This document shows positions 49,358 to 59,147 of a stretch of 64,000 bases of DNA, piece after piece. The position numbers and the translations under genes are program-made. The notes beneath the pieces were generated by a model. The model saw only the letters and a list, made by a program, of their open reading frames with translations. It ran no database searches and was not told where the DNA came from. Origin of the DNA: Roseobacter litoralis Och 149 (lineage in GTDB: Bacteria > Pseudomonadota > Alphaproteobacteria > Rhodobacterales > Rhodobacteraceae); NCBI RefSeq assembly GCF_000154785.2, contig NC_015730.1, positions 310,001-374,000 on the forward strand. The letters run 5' to 3'. Numbering within the stretch: position 1 is the first letter of the stretch; every line of letters begins with the position of its first letter.

Positions 49358-49377
49358 GCTTTGTTTCAACGCAAAGC
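49358..49377. promoter_or_regulatory. Inverted repeat GCTTTG-N8-CAAAGC before the second binding-protein gene
   Basis: A 20-bp inverted repeat 36 bp upstream of the start codon, in the leader of the gene at 49413. It may act as an operator or as a short mRNA hairpin. The rest of 49160-49357 shows no further feature I can support. Confidence 0.4.
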
Positions 49378-49412
49378 GATAAAAAAGCAAACGACAACTC
49401 GGAGAGAAAAAC

Positions 49413-50441
49413 ATGAAGCTACTGAATTCCACCGCCCTGGCCACCGCATTATTCGCCACCAGCGTTGCTGCCGAGGGCGAGTTGGTTCTGTATCACTGGT
49501 TTGAGTATATGCCGCAGGAATTGCTGGAAAAGTTCACCGCTGAAACCGGCGTAAACGTCACCATGGATACATATGATTCAAACGAAGCCATGCTGGCGTC
49601 GCTCAAGGCCGGTGGTATGGGCACCTATGACCTCGCCGTGCCGGGCGACTATATGGTTGAGATCATGGCGGGCGAAGGTTTGCTGGACACGATTGCGGAA
49701 GGTGAACTGTCCAACAAGGGCAATATCGCAGCGGAATGGGCGGACCCCAGCTTTGACCCCGGACGCAAGCATTCAATCCCCTATCAATGGGGTTCTACCG
49801 CTTTTGCCGTTGATACCGACGCGTTCAGCGGGGCCATCAACACGACGGATATTCTGTTTAACCCGCCTGCCGAACTGTCGGGAAAAATCAACATGCTGGA
49901 TAGTCAGGGTGAAGTTCTGGCCATGGCGTCCCTGCATATGGGCATCCCGCAGTGTTCAACGGATCGTGCGCAACTCAGCGCTTTGAACGATATGCTACAG
50001 GAGGCCAAAACGCATTGGGCGTCTTTCAACTCTGACACCGCCAAAGAGGTTCTTGTGTCCGGTGATGTGGATGTTGGCATGATCTATGACGGCTTCAGCG
50101 CCAAGGCCCGTGCGGAAAAAGCGTCGATCACATATGCTTTCCCGGCCGAAGGGTACGTTGTCTGGATGGACAATGTGGTTTTGTTGAACGACGCGCCAAA
50201 CCGGGACAACGCCATCAAATTCATGGATTTCCTGCTGGAACCCGAAAACATCGCGGTAGTGTCGAATTATGCCCGCTATGGCAATGGCGTGACGGGCACC
50301 GGTGAATTCCTTGACCCGGAACTGGCGACTTTGCCTGAATCAAACCCGCCAGCAGATGCGGGTGCGGGTGCCTTTATTCAGGTTTGCGATGAGGCGACAC
50401 AGGCGGTGTACGATCAGATTTGGGTCAATCTGAAAAAGTAG
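49413..50441 (+). CDS. Polyamine-type ABC transporter substrate-binding protein (PotF-like) 2
   Basis: 342-aa periplasmic binding protein with a signal peptide (MKLLNSTALATALFATSVAAEG). It is a close paralogue of the binding protein at 45179-46213: YHWFEYMPQELLEKF, MDTYDSNEAMLA, NTTDILFNPPAELSGKINMLDSQGE and HWASFNSDTAKEVL are shared almost unchanged. It has no permease or ATPase genes of its own and is divergent from the transporter operon, so it probably feeds the same channel with another ligand. GGAGAGAAAAAC precedes the ATG. A strong hairpin follows the stop codon. Confidence 0.92.
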   Translation: MKLLNSTALATALFATSVAAEGELVLYHWFEYMPQELLEKFTAETGVNVTMDTYDSNEAMLASLKAGGMGTYDLAVPGDYMVEIMAGEGLLDTIAEGELSNKGNIAAEWADPSFDPGRKHSIPYQWGSTAFAVDTDAFSGAINTTDILFNPPAELSGKINMLDSQGEVLAMASLHMGIPQCSTDRAQLSALNDMLQEAKTHWASFNSDTAKEVLVSGDVDVGMIYDGFSAKARAEKASITYAFPAEGYVVWMDNVVLLNDAPNRDNAIKFMDFLLEPENIAVVSNYARYGNGVTGTGEFLDPELATLPESNPPADAGAGAFIQVCDEATQAVYDQIWVNLKK

Positions 50442-50455
50442 TCCGGCGATAGCAT

Positions 50456-50486
50456 GGATCCGGCGGGTTTACGCACCGCCGGATCC
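50456..50486 (+). terminator. GC-rich hairpin after the second binding-protein gene
   Basis: A perfect 11-bp stem, GGATCCGGCGG (50456-50466) with CCGCCGGATCC (50476-50486), has a 9-nt loop and begins 15 nt after the stop codon. It lies between convergent genes. It lacks a T tract, so it may protect the mRNA end or cooperate with Rho. Confidence 0.6.
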
Positions 50487-50576
50487 CGGAGCCAAAGACG
50501 ATGGCCTCTGCCACGCACAGATGTCCCGCGGCGCAGGCTGGCGCAAAAATCTCTCCCACAGGTAAAAGCCACCGGA

Positions 50577-53500
50577 TCAGGCCATGAAACTATCCAGATA
50601 GATCAACCCGTCTTGCAGGGCGAGATACCCGGCAACCTCGTTTGTGTGGTCCACTTCAGTGTCCGCAGACCGCTCTTCCTGCACAAACATCGAGACGCCG
50701 TTTGCGTCGATCTCGCTCAGGCGCAGCGTGGCCGTATCAACGCCGTCTGTCGTTTGCATGTCTGCAATAAAGACGGGCGTGTCGGTAAAGGGTTGCGTGA
50801 ATACAAAGCTGTCGGCGCGTTCATCAAGCTGATCGCCTGTGCGCACGGCTTCCAACCCGCCGCTGCCGCCGGTTTCAATGGCGATCCAGGAGACGGTCTC
50901 GGCGACATGGGCGCCGCCGGCTTCTTCCTCTTCGATCTGAACCTCGAACCCTTGGTCGGTGACGCTGCGGATGCGCGTGGCAAGGGCTGCAGCGTCGTTC
51001 ACCGTGGTGGTCTCCGCAAAGACAATGGCATCGTCCAGCGTTTCCCCAAAGGCGACAGCGGCGAACCCAACGCCAACAGACGCCGTTGATGCGACGATGG
51101 TCTGGCCGCTGTTTAGGGTGTGTGAGCCTTCGGCGATGGCCAGCCATCCGATATCCTCGACGCCATGGACCCCATCCAGATAATCCCATTCGTCGATCTG
51201 GAACTCGAAACCGTTGTCGGTGACATTTCGCACACGCGTGGTCAATTCTTGCGCGTCGTTACTTGTGACGGGACCCAGCACCACGACTGCGTTTTCGATT
51301 TGCGTGTCAAACGCCACGCTATGCCATTGATCTGGTCCCGTTTGACCTACCGAAGCGACCCCACCTTGTCCGATAGCATCCGTCAGCAGCGGTTCGTCCA
51401 ACCCGTTGATGGTCACTGTCACGGAGGCGCTGGATATGGCGCCATCCGCATCCGTGACGGAATAAACAAACTGATCTGTCGCGGTCTGCCCTGTACTCAA
51501 TGCATCGAATGCACCGTTCTGATCATAGGTGAGGGTCTGGTCGGTATCCCATTTGACGCGCGCGCCCGAAGCAAGCGTGACCGTCTGACCGATGGTAACT
51601 GGCTGACCCTCGATGCCGGACAAAGACAACACATCACCGTCTGCATCCACATCATTCGCCAGAACATCCAGCGACAGCGCCACGTCCTCGGTCACGGTTG
51701 CGGTATCGTTCTGCGCCACCGGTGCGGTGTTTGGCTGGTCATTGACAAAGATCAGGCCACCTTTGAGCGCCACGACACCAAGGGTTTCATCCGTATGGCC
51801 AATTTCGGTGTCTTGAGATTGCTCTTCCTCGACAAAGAGAGAGACGCCCGTGGCGTCAACAGCGGCGAGGCGCGTGGTTGATGTGTCTGCGCCATCAGTG
51901 GATTGCATGTCGGCCAGCACCACCGGCGCGGTCACAAAGTTGGCGTTGAAATCATAGCGCGACGCTGTCTCGTTCACCTCATCCGGGGTGATGAACGCTT
52001 CGAAAATCGCGTTTTGACCGGTTTCAATCGCGATCCACGACACGGTTTCATCCACATGCGCGCCGCCTGCTTCTTCTTCGGTGATCTGCGTCTGAAAGCC
52101 CTGATCGGTGACGTTGCGGATGCGGGTGGTCACGGCACTGGCCTCATTGAGTGATGTAACCTCAGCCAAAACCACGGCGTTGCTCAGCGTTTCACCAAAG
52201 CTGAGCGTTTCAAGGCCGGTGCCAACGGATGCGGTCGCGGCAACAATCGTCTCGCCGCTGCTGAGCGTATGGGATCCCTCGGACACGGCCAGCCAGCCGA
52301 TACTCTCGCTTGTGTGGACTCCATCCAGATAATCCCATTCGTCGATCTGGAACTCGAAACCTGTGTCCGTGACATTGCGCACCCGTGTGCTGAGCGGGGC
52401 ATCGTCAAAGTCACTTGCCGGGCCCATCACGACGACAGCGTCTGCAATTGCCGTTGCAAAGCTGACCGTGTGCCATTGACCAGGGCCGGCTTGCGACACG
52501 GTGGCCACGCCACTTTGCCCGACGGGTGCCGCCGAAGGGCTATCATCCACGCCGTTCACCGTGATCGTCACAGTAGCCGTGTTCGATTGGTCACTGTCAT
52601 CGGTTGCGGTATAGGTGAAACTGTCGGTAGCTGATTGCCCCTCGTTAAGGGCATCGAACGCGCCGTTGGGGTCATAATCGAACGTCCCATTCGGATCGAC
52701 CGTCAGCAATGCGCCGGAGGCGAGGGCAATCTGACTGCCGACATTCGCGGCTTCGTTGTTCACGGTGGCGACGCTGAGCGGGTCGCCATCGCCATCGGTG
52801 TCATTGGCCAGAATACTGGCCGCTGCAAGCGGGCTGGCCTCATCGGTTGCAAAGGCATCGTCGCTCGCAACGGGTGCCGCATTGCTTCCCAGCCCATCCA
52901 GAATGTTCTGAAAGCTGAAGGTCTGATCATCAAAGCTGAGGAATTCAACAGTGTTTTCTACAAGGTTCATCGCGACATTGATCACAGAAAGGAACGTGCC
53001 GCTGATGCTGAAGGAATAGTTTGAAAACAGACCGAGAAAATCGACCGTGTCGGTGCCGGAGCCGCCGTAATAGGTGTCATCCCCAAGGCTGTCGTTAAAG
53101 GTGTCGTTGCCACCATTGCCCCTGAAAACATTCGAGGCATCATTGCCAAAAAACGTATCCGATCCCGAACCGCCAATGGCGTTCTCGATGATCGTGCCTT
53201 CAGCGAGCGTCAGATTGCCCGTCAGACCGCCGATGTTGGAGATAGACGGTGCCGTCGCGAACTGGCTGGTGGGGGTCAGGTTGATCAGTTGGTTTGCGGA
53301 ATATCCACTGAAATCAAGCGTGTCGATGCCGGCTGCATCCACAATCGTCGAGGCGGTTCTGTTTGCATAGGTTGCAAACTCAGCCCAGATATTCGACGTG
53401 TTGGCGGAGATATTGGTGTTGAACCCATAGACCGTATCGCCCAGAAACGCGTTGCTGATGCCAAAATTCGTGCCGCCAGAGCTCTGATCGCCGTACATGT

Positions 53501-54482
53501 CCTGCAAGGCGATCCAATCCACGGCCATGGGTGTCTGGAGAAAGGCAAAGCTGGCCGGGATCGTGGTGTTTTCGTTCTGGCTGAAATACGACATCATCGT
53601 CGCCTGCCAGCTGTCATTGTCAAAATCGGCATCACTCGGAAATGAACCGCTGCCATTGTAGAGACCCTGATGACCCAAGCCCAATGCATGGCCGACTTCG
53701 TGGAAAATCGTCTGCAGCGTGTAGTCGTTGTAGGTCGATGTACCCCCGGACCAGTCTTGTCCAATGTTGATCCATGAATATTGCACGCCTGCTGAAAACC
53801 CTGTTGAGTTCGCATAGGCACGACCTGCGTCGGTATCCTTGAAGAAAATATCCGTGAAATCGGCGTTCGAGGAACTCGTCTCAACGAATGAGATACCGAG
53901 CACCTCGCCAAAGACATCCATGACATCGCGGACCAGATCAGCACGCGGCGCGGTCAGCCCATTTGTGTCCGTGCCAGCGCGGTTCACGTTTGAAAAACCG
54001 CTTACATTATAATGCAGTACACCGCTTTTTGGATTGAGGCCCGAATCCGTCAGGTTGAATTGTCGTGGGACGGTGCCAAAGGCTGTCCAGAAATCTGTCG
54101 TCAGAAAACCAGCCAGATCGCTGAGCTGTGAGGGGGCGGACAAGTTGACTGCCCCAAGCTCGTTGTCCGGATCATTCGCGACGATGGCTCTGGTGAGAAC
54201 GAGGTCTTCGGGGGGCATGCCGCCGCAGCCGATACAACAGCACCCGGTCAGGTGGTTGATCTCGACAAAAGGGATATCGTCTTGCGTTTCATCAGCGCCA
54301 AAAAGACCGGGTGTGAAAGAAACGATGGGTTTGGCACCACCTGAAAGGTTGTCCGCGGCTGTGGTGTTCGCATCCGAAAGAGACTGCGCCAGCCGGGAGG
54401 TCTGGCCATACGTGCCCAGACTGTTTTCAAAGGCCAGAACGCTTTGGCCCGAGCCACTGGTTGTTTTGATATTTCCACTCAT
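50577..54482 (-). CDS. Secreted RTX metzincin (M10-like) with lectin-like modules, 1301 aa
   Basis: There is no signal peptide; RTX repeats point to type I secretion. Residues about 110-330 are a metzincin protease domain with H261-E-x-x-H265-ALGLG-H271 and a Met-turn in TMMSYF. RTX repeats follow (about 436-480: GSGSDTFFGND, GNGGNDTF, GGSGTDTVDF), then two Ig/cadherin-like domains (ILANDTDGDGDPLSV near 560 and VLANDVDADGDVLSL near 950), each followed by a 250-residue module of three H-type-lectin-like units. A cysteine knot C81-C82-C83-I-G-C86 lies before the protease. No exporter genes are adjacent, so the system at 16.8-21.8 kb may secrete it. GGTGG precedes the ATG. It would digest protein or glycoprotein at carbohydrate surfaces (inference). 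Confidence 0.88.
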   Translation of the reverse strand: MSGNIKTTSGSGQSVLAFENSLGTYGQTSRLAQSLSDANTTAADNLSGGAKPIVSFTPGLFGADETQDDIPFVEINHLTGCCCIGCGGMPPEDLVLTRAIVANDPDNELGAVNLSAPSQLSDLAGFLTTDFWTAFGTVPRQFNLTDSGLNPKSGVLHYNVSGFSNVNRAGTDTNGLTAPRADLVRDVMDVFGEVLGISFVETSSSNADFTDIFFKDTDAGRAYANSTGFSAGVQYSWINIGQDWSGGTSTYNDYTLQTIFHEVGHALGLGHQGLYNGSGSFPSDADFDNDSWQATMMSYFSQNENTTIPASFAFLQTPMAVDWIALQDMYGDQSSGGTNFGISNAFLGDTVYGFNTNISANTSNIWAEFATYANRTASTIVDAAGIDTLDFSGYSANQLINLTPTSQFATAPSISNIGGLTGNLTLAEGTIIENAIGGSGSDTFFGNDASNVFRGNGGNDTFNDSLGDDTYYGGSGTDTVDFLGLFSNYSFSISGTFLSVINVAMNLVENTVEFLSFDDQTFSFQNILDGLGSNAAPVASDDAFATDEASPLAAASILANDTDGDGDPLSVATVNNEAANVGSQIALASGALLTVDPNGTFDYDPNGAFDALNEGQSATDSFTYTATDDSDQSNTATVTITVNGVDDSPSAAPVGQSGVATVSQAGPGQWHTVSFATAIADAVVVMGPASDFDDAPLSTRVRNVTDTGFEFQIDEWDYLDGVHTSESIGWLAVSEGSHTLSSGETIVAATASVGTGLETLSFGETLSNAVVLAEVTSLNEASAVTTRIRNVTDQGFQTQITEEEAGGAHVDETVSWIAIETGQNAIFEAFITPDEVNETASRYDFNANFVTAPVVLADMQSTDGADTSTTRLAAVDATGVSLFVEEEQSQDTEIGHTDETLGVVALKGGLIFVNDQPNTAPVAQNDTATVTEDVALSLDVLANDVDADGDVLSLSGIEGQPVTIGQTVTLASGARVKWDTDQTLTYDQNGAFDALSTGQTATDQFVYSVTDADGAISSASVTVTINGLDEPLLTDAIGQGGVASVGQTGPDQWHSVAFDTQIENAVVVLGPVTSNDAQELTTRVRNVTDNGFEFQIDEWDYLDGVHGVEDIGWLAIAEGSHTLNSGQTIVASTASVGVGFAAVAFGETLDDAIVFAETTTVNDAAALATRIRSVTDQGFEVQIEEEEAGGAHVAETVSWIAIETGGSGGLEAVRTGDQLDERADSFVFTQPFTDTPVFIADMQTTDGVDTATLRLSEIDANGVSMFVQEERSADTEVDHTNEVAGYLALQDGLIYLDSFMA
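50580..52510 (-). repeat. Two duplicated H-type-lectin-like modules in the metzincin gene
   Basis: The module beginning GQWHTVSFATAIADAVVV (about 52500 down to 51740) and the one beginning DQWHSVAFDTQIENAVVV (about 51370 to 50580) are highly similar over about 250 residues. Each holds three units built as W/Y-x-V-x-F ... A-V-V ... TTRVRNVTDTGFEFQI ... IGWLAV. This is the pattern of H-type lectin domains (R-x-x-N-V-T-x-x-G-F followed by a tryptophan strand). An Ig-like domain separates the two copies. Confidence 0.75.
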
Positions 54483-54830
54483 GAAAGGGCCACCGATTGG
54501 TCACTCATCTTACGGTCCATTCTAATTGATATTAAAGTTTAAATACTTCGTATCGTCCCGAAATTTGTAAAAGAAAACGGACGATTACTGCAATGTTTCA
54601 ATTGGCCGCTATCGTTTTCGGCAGTGTTTCGCGGCTTTTGGTCATACTTTAATTAAATGAGGCGGGTTGGTGCGTGTCCAAATCGACGTAAAGTGGTGGG
54701 ATAATGAATGTTCTGTAAAAGCCGTATTTCGCGCGCAAACCTGTTGGTTTTTCTTTTTTGCTGAACGTCTCCTTTTTGCGGGTCAAGGCCTCAGATTTGA
54801 GCATGTGAACACATTTTTTTGAGGCGTCCA

Positions 54831-54871
54831 TTAACCATAGTACAGAGCGAATAAGGTTAATCTTTTGTTAA
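54831..54871. promoter_or_regulatory. Possible CtrA-binding motifs
   Basis: TTAACCAT at 54831-54838 matches a CtrA half-site, and TTAA-TCTTTTG-TTAA at 54857-54871 matches the full TTAA-N7-TTAA spacing. They lie about 350-390 bp upstream of the metzincin start. An 8-base match is expected about once by chance in a window of this size, so the paired occurrence is suggestive only. Confidence 0.35.
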
Positions 54872-55083
54872 TGCCCGCATGCAGCAAGAAACCAATGCAG
54901 GTGCTATTTCGCGACGGTGAACGGCCCGGATCATGCGTGCATGCACGCTTTTCTTTTGAGGCGCTGATAGGGTGCTACCACAGTAACAGTGCGCGCCGGA
55001 AAGACTCGCATCAAAGGTCTGTCGAGTTGAGCGGAGTATTGCCAGTCATAAATAGTCAAATAAAAACAGTGGTATGAATATCT

Positions 55084-55103
55084 ACTAAATATTTAGTTTG
55101 ACA
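55084..55103 (+). promoter_or_regulatory. Perfect 14-bp palindrome abutting a TTGACA -35 element, glpV promoter
   Basis: ACTAAATATTTAGT (55084-55097) is a perfect palindrome directly followed by TTGACA (55098-55103), 75 bp before the glpV start. No good -10 hexamer is seen at 17 bp, so the promoter may depend on an activator or the palindrome may be a repressor site covering the -35. Confidence 0.55.
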
Positions 55104-55177
55104 GAATTGTGCAGATAACAGTAGCGTGATCCCGCTGGCACAGGCTGGCGACTTTAAAAAATTTGGGAGGAGAAAAG

Positions 55178-56911
<1,734 letters not shown>

Positions 56912-56921
56912 GCCAACCTGC

Positions 56922-56980
56922 GGCCCGGCAGTCGTGTCGGGCCACTGAACACAGCCGGAGCATCCGATGCGATGCTCCGG
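56922..56980 (+). terminator. Two hairpins between glpV and glpS
   Basis: GGCCCG (56922-56927) pairs with CGGGCC (56938-56943). A second, stronger stem is CCGGAGCATC (56955-56964) with GATGCTCCGG (56971-56980) around a 6-nt loop, followed by TTTC. They sit in the 98-nt gap after the binding-protein gene and probably act as partial terminators or mRNA stabilisers. Confidence 0.7.
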
Positions 56981-57009
56981 TTTCAAGGACCGAGGGCGCA
57001 AGGTACAAG

Positions 57010-58074
57010 ATGAGCATCGAACTGATAGACGCCACCAAGGTGGTCCGGGGGATCACCCATATCAAACCCACATCACTGGTTTTGCACACAGGGCACTTCA
57101 ACGTGCTCTTGGGGCAGACAGGAGCAGGCAAGACATCCCTGATCAAATTGATGGCGGGCCTTGATCCGCTGGCGTCCGGCAAAATTATGATGGATGGGCA
57201 GGACGTATCGAAACTCTCGACACAAAAGCGCAACATCGGCCTCGTGCATCAGTTTTTCGTAAACTACCCCCATATGACCGTTTACGATAATATCGCCTCG
57301 CCGCTGAAAGTGGCCGGGATGGCCAAGTCAGAGATCGCAGGACGGGTGGAGGAGGCGGCAGACATTTTGCAACTGCGCCCGATGCTACACCGCCGCCCGC
57401 AGGAATTGAGCGGCGGGCAACAGCAGCGCTGCGCCCTTGCGCGCGCCATTGCCAAAGAAAGTCGCGCGGTGTTTCTGGATGAGCCGCTGGCCAATCTGGA
57501 TTACAAACTGCGCGAAGAACTGCGCGAGCAATTGCCGGAGCTTTTCGCCGGGCGCGGAACGGTTGTGGTTTATGCCACGTCAGAACCCGAAGAGGCGTTG
57601 ATGTTGGGAGGGCAAACGGCCCTCATGGATGACGGTTTGGTTACTCAATTCGGCACGACCGCCGAGATTTATCGCAAACCCGCGACGCTGACGGCGGCAC
57701 GGGTGTTTTCCGACCCGCCGATCAATGCCGCACAGATCACCAAGACGGGCGGCATGGCATCGCTGGACACTGGCGTGACATGGCCACTGTCAGGTCCTGT
57801 CGCTGATCTGGCGGATGGCAGCTATACGGTTGCTGTGCGGCCCCACCATGTCACCCCGTTTTCAGCCTCGCAAAATGAGGTGGAACTGAACGGCGTGGTG
57901 CAGGTGACCGAGCTTTCGGGGTCGGAATCCAGCGCGCATTTCCAAATGGGGAATGAGGGTTGGGTGTCATTGGCACATGGCGTGCATCCCTATCAAATCG
58001 GCGAGGAGCATCGCTTTTTCATGGACATCAGCAAAGCCTTTTACTTTGCCCCGGACGGGAGCCTCGTTGCCTGA
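57010..58074 (+). CDS. glpS: Glycerol ABC transporter ATP-binding protein 1
   Basis: 354-aa ATPase with Walker A GQTGAGKTSL near residue 36, signature LSGGQQQR, Walker B FLDEPLANLD and a TOBE domain (VAVRPHHVTPF). It is one of two unlike ATPases of the GlpSTPQUV transporter, which take up glycerol together as a heterodimer. The H-loop reads YATSEPEEAL, so the usual switch histidine is replaced by a serine, seen directly in the sequence. The next ATPase gene overlaps its stop by one base. Confidence 0.92.
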   Translation: MSIELIDATKVVRGITHIKPTSLVLHTGHFNVLLGQTGAGKTSLIKLMAGLDPLASGKIMMDGQDVSKLSTQKRNIGLVHQFFVNYPHMTVYDNIASPLKVAGMAKSEIAGRVEEAADILQLRPMLHRRPQELSGGQQQRCALARAIAKESRAVFLDEPLANLDYKLREELREQLPELFAGRGTVVVYATSEPEEALMLGGQTALMDDGLVTQFGTTAEIYRKPATLTAARVFSDPPINAAQITKTGGMASLDTGVTWPLSGPVADLADGSYTVAVRPHHVTPFSASQNEVELNGVVQVTELSGSESSAHFQMGNEGWVSLAHGVHPYQIGEEHRFFMDISKAFYFAPDGSLVA

Positions 58075-59147
58075 TGGCTAAGATCACGCTTTCAAACCTG
58101 CGCCATTCCTATTTCCCAAATCCGTCGGGACCTGAGGACTATGCGCTTAAAGCAATCGACCTCGATTGGCAGGACGGGGGCGCCTATGCGCTTTTGGGGC
58201 CATCAGGGTGCGGTAAATCCACCTTGCTGAACATCATTTCGGGGCTGCTGGTTCCGTCGGAGGGGCGCATCCTGTTTGACGGCAAGGACGTCACCGACCT
58301 GCCACCCGATCAACGCAACATCGCGCAGGTATTCCAGTTCCCGGTGATTTACGACACAATGACGGTGCGCAATAACCTTGCGTTCCCGTTGCGCAACCGT
58401 GGTGTGCCCGAAGCAAAGATCGCAGAGCGCGTGGCCGAGATTGCGGGCATGCTTGATGTGGAAGACATGCTTGATACACGCGCCGCGCATCTGTCGCCGG
58501 ACAACAAGCAAAAGATCTCAATGGGGCGCGGATTGGTGCGCGATGATGTGAATGTGGTAATGTTCGATGAGCCACTCACCGTCATTGACCCGCATTTGAA
58601 ATGGAAGCTGCGTTCCAAGCTGAAAGAGCTGCACCAAAGGGTGCGAGCCACCATGATTTACGTCACCCACGACCAGACCGAAGCGCTGACCTTTGCGGAT
58701 CAGGTGGTCGTCATGCAGGACGGCGAGGTGGTGCAGATCGGCACGCCGGTTGAACTGTTTGACCGACCGCAGCACACATTTGTCGGCCATTTCATCGGTT
58801 CGCCAGGCATGAATGTGCTGCCGGTGGTCGAAAACGGTGGTGCGGTGCACTTTGAAGGCCACCCTGTCGCGCTCGAGGGATCAATCGCGGGCGAGGGCGG
58901 CAAGACCGCCATCGGCATCCGCCCCGAATTCGTCACGCTCTCCGATGCGGGCTTGCCTGCGCGGGTGCGCAAAGTGTCCGATGTGGGCCGCCATTCTGTC
59001 GTTGAGGCGATGGTGGGCGACACACCCGTCAAAGCGGTCGTCGAAGGCGATGTGCCCGAGCAGGGCGCGCCCGTGCATCTGGCGTTCCGGCAGGATCAGA
59101 CACGCCTTTACCGAAACGACTGGATCGCGACGGAGGCCGCATCATGA
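58074..59147 (+). CDS. glpT: Glycerol ABC transporter ATP-binding protein 2
   Basis: 357-aa ATPase: Walker A GPSGCGKSTLL near residue 42, Walker B VVMFDEPLTVID, and a normal switch histidine in VTHDQTEAL. The signature loop LSPDNKQKISMGRG is degenerate and lacks the LSGGQ core, whereas GlpS has a canonical LSGGQ but lacks the H-loop histidine. The two could thus form one competent and one degenerate ATP site. The ATG at 58074 overlaps the glpS TGA; a longer open frame upstream is an artefact of overlap. It is not the E. coli glycerol-3-phosphate antiporter of the same name. Confidence 0.92.
   Translation: MAKITLSNLRHSYFPNPSGPEDYALKAIDLDWQDGGAYALLGPSGCGKSTLLNIISGLLVPSEGRILFDGKDVTDLPPDQRNIAQVFQFPVIYDTMTVRNNLAFPLRNRGVPEAKIAERVAEIAGMLDVEDMLDTRAAHLSPDNKQKISMGRGLVRDDVNVVMFDEPLTVIDPHLKWKLRSKLKELHQRVRATMIYVTHDQTEALTFADQVVVMQDGEVVQIGTPVELFDRPQHTFVGHFIGSPGMNVLPVVENGGAVHFEGHPVALEGSIAGEGGKTAIGIRPEFVTLSDAGLPARVRKVSDVGRHSVVEAMVGDTPVKAVVEGDVPEQGAPVHLAFRQDQTRLYRNDWIATEAAS

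Larger units (their letters stand above)
54483..55177. other. Divergent regulatory region between the metzincin gene and glpV
   Basis: 695 bp with no credible gene. It is AT-rich between 54530 and 54860; a 60-codon frame at 54649-54831 lacks coding character. Recognisable elements are CtrA-like motifs at 54831-54871 and the palindrome/-35 pair at 55084-55103, listed separately. Confidence 0.55.

Noticed and set aside
54649..54831. 60-codon minus-strand frame upstream of the metzincin
   Set aside because: Located in AT-rich intergenic DNA with no ribosome site or protein-like features.
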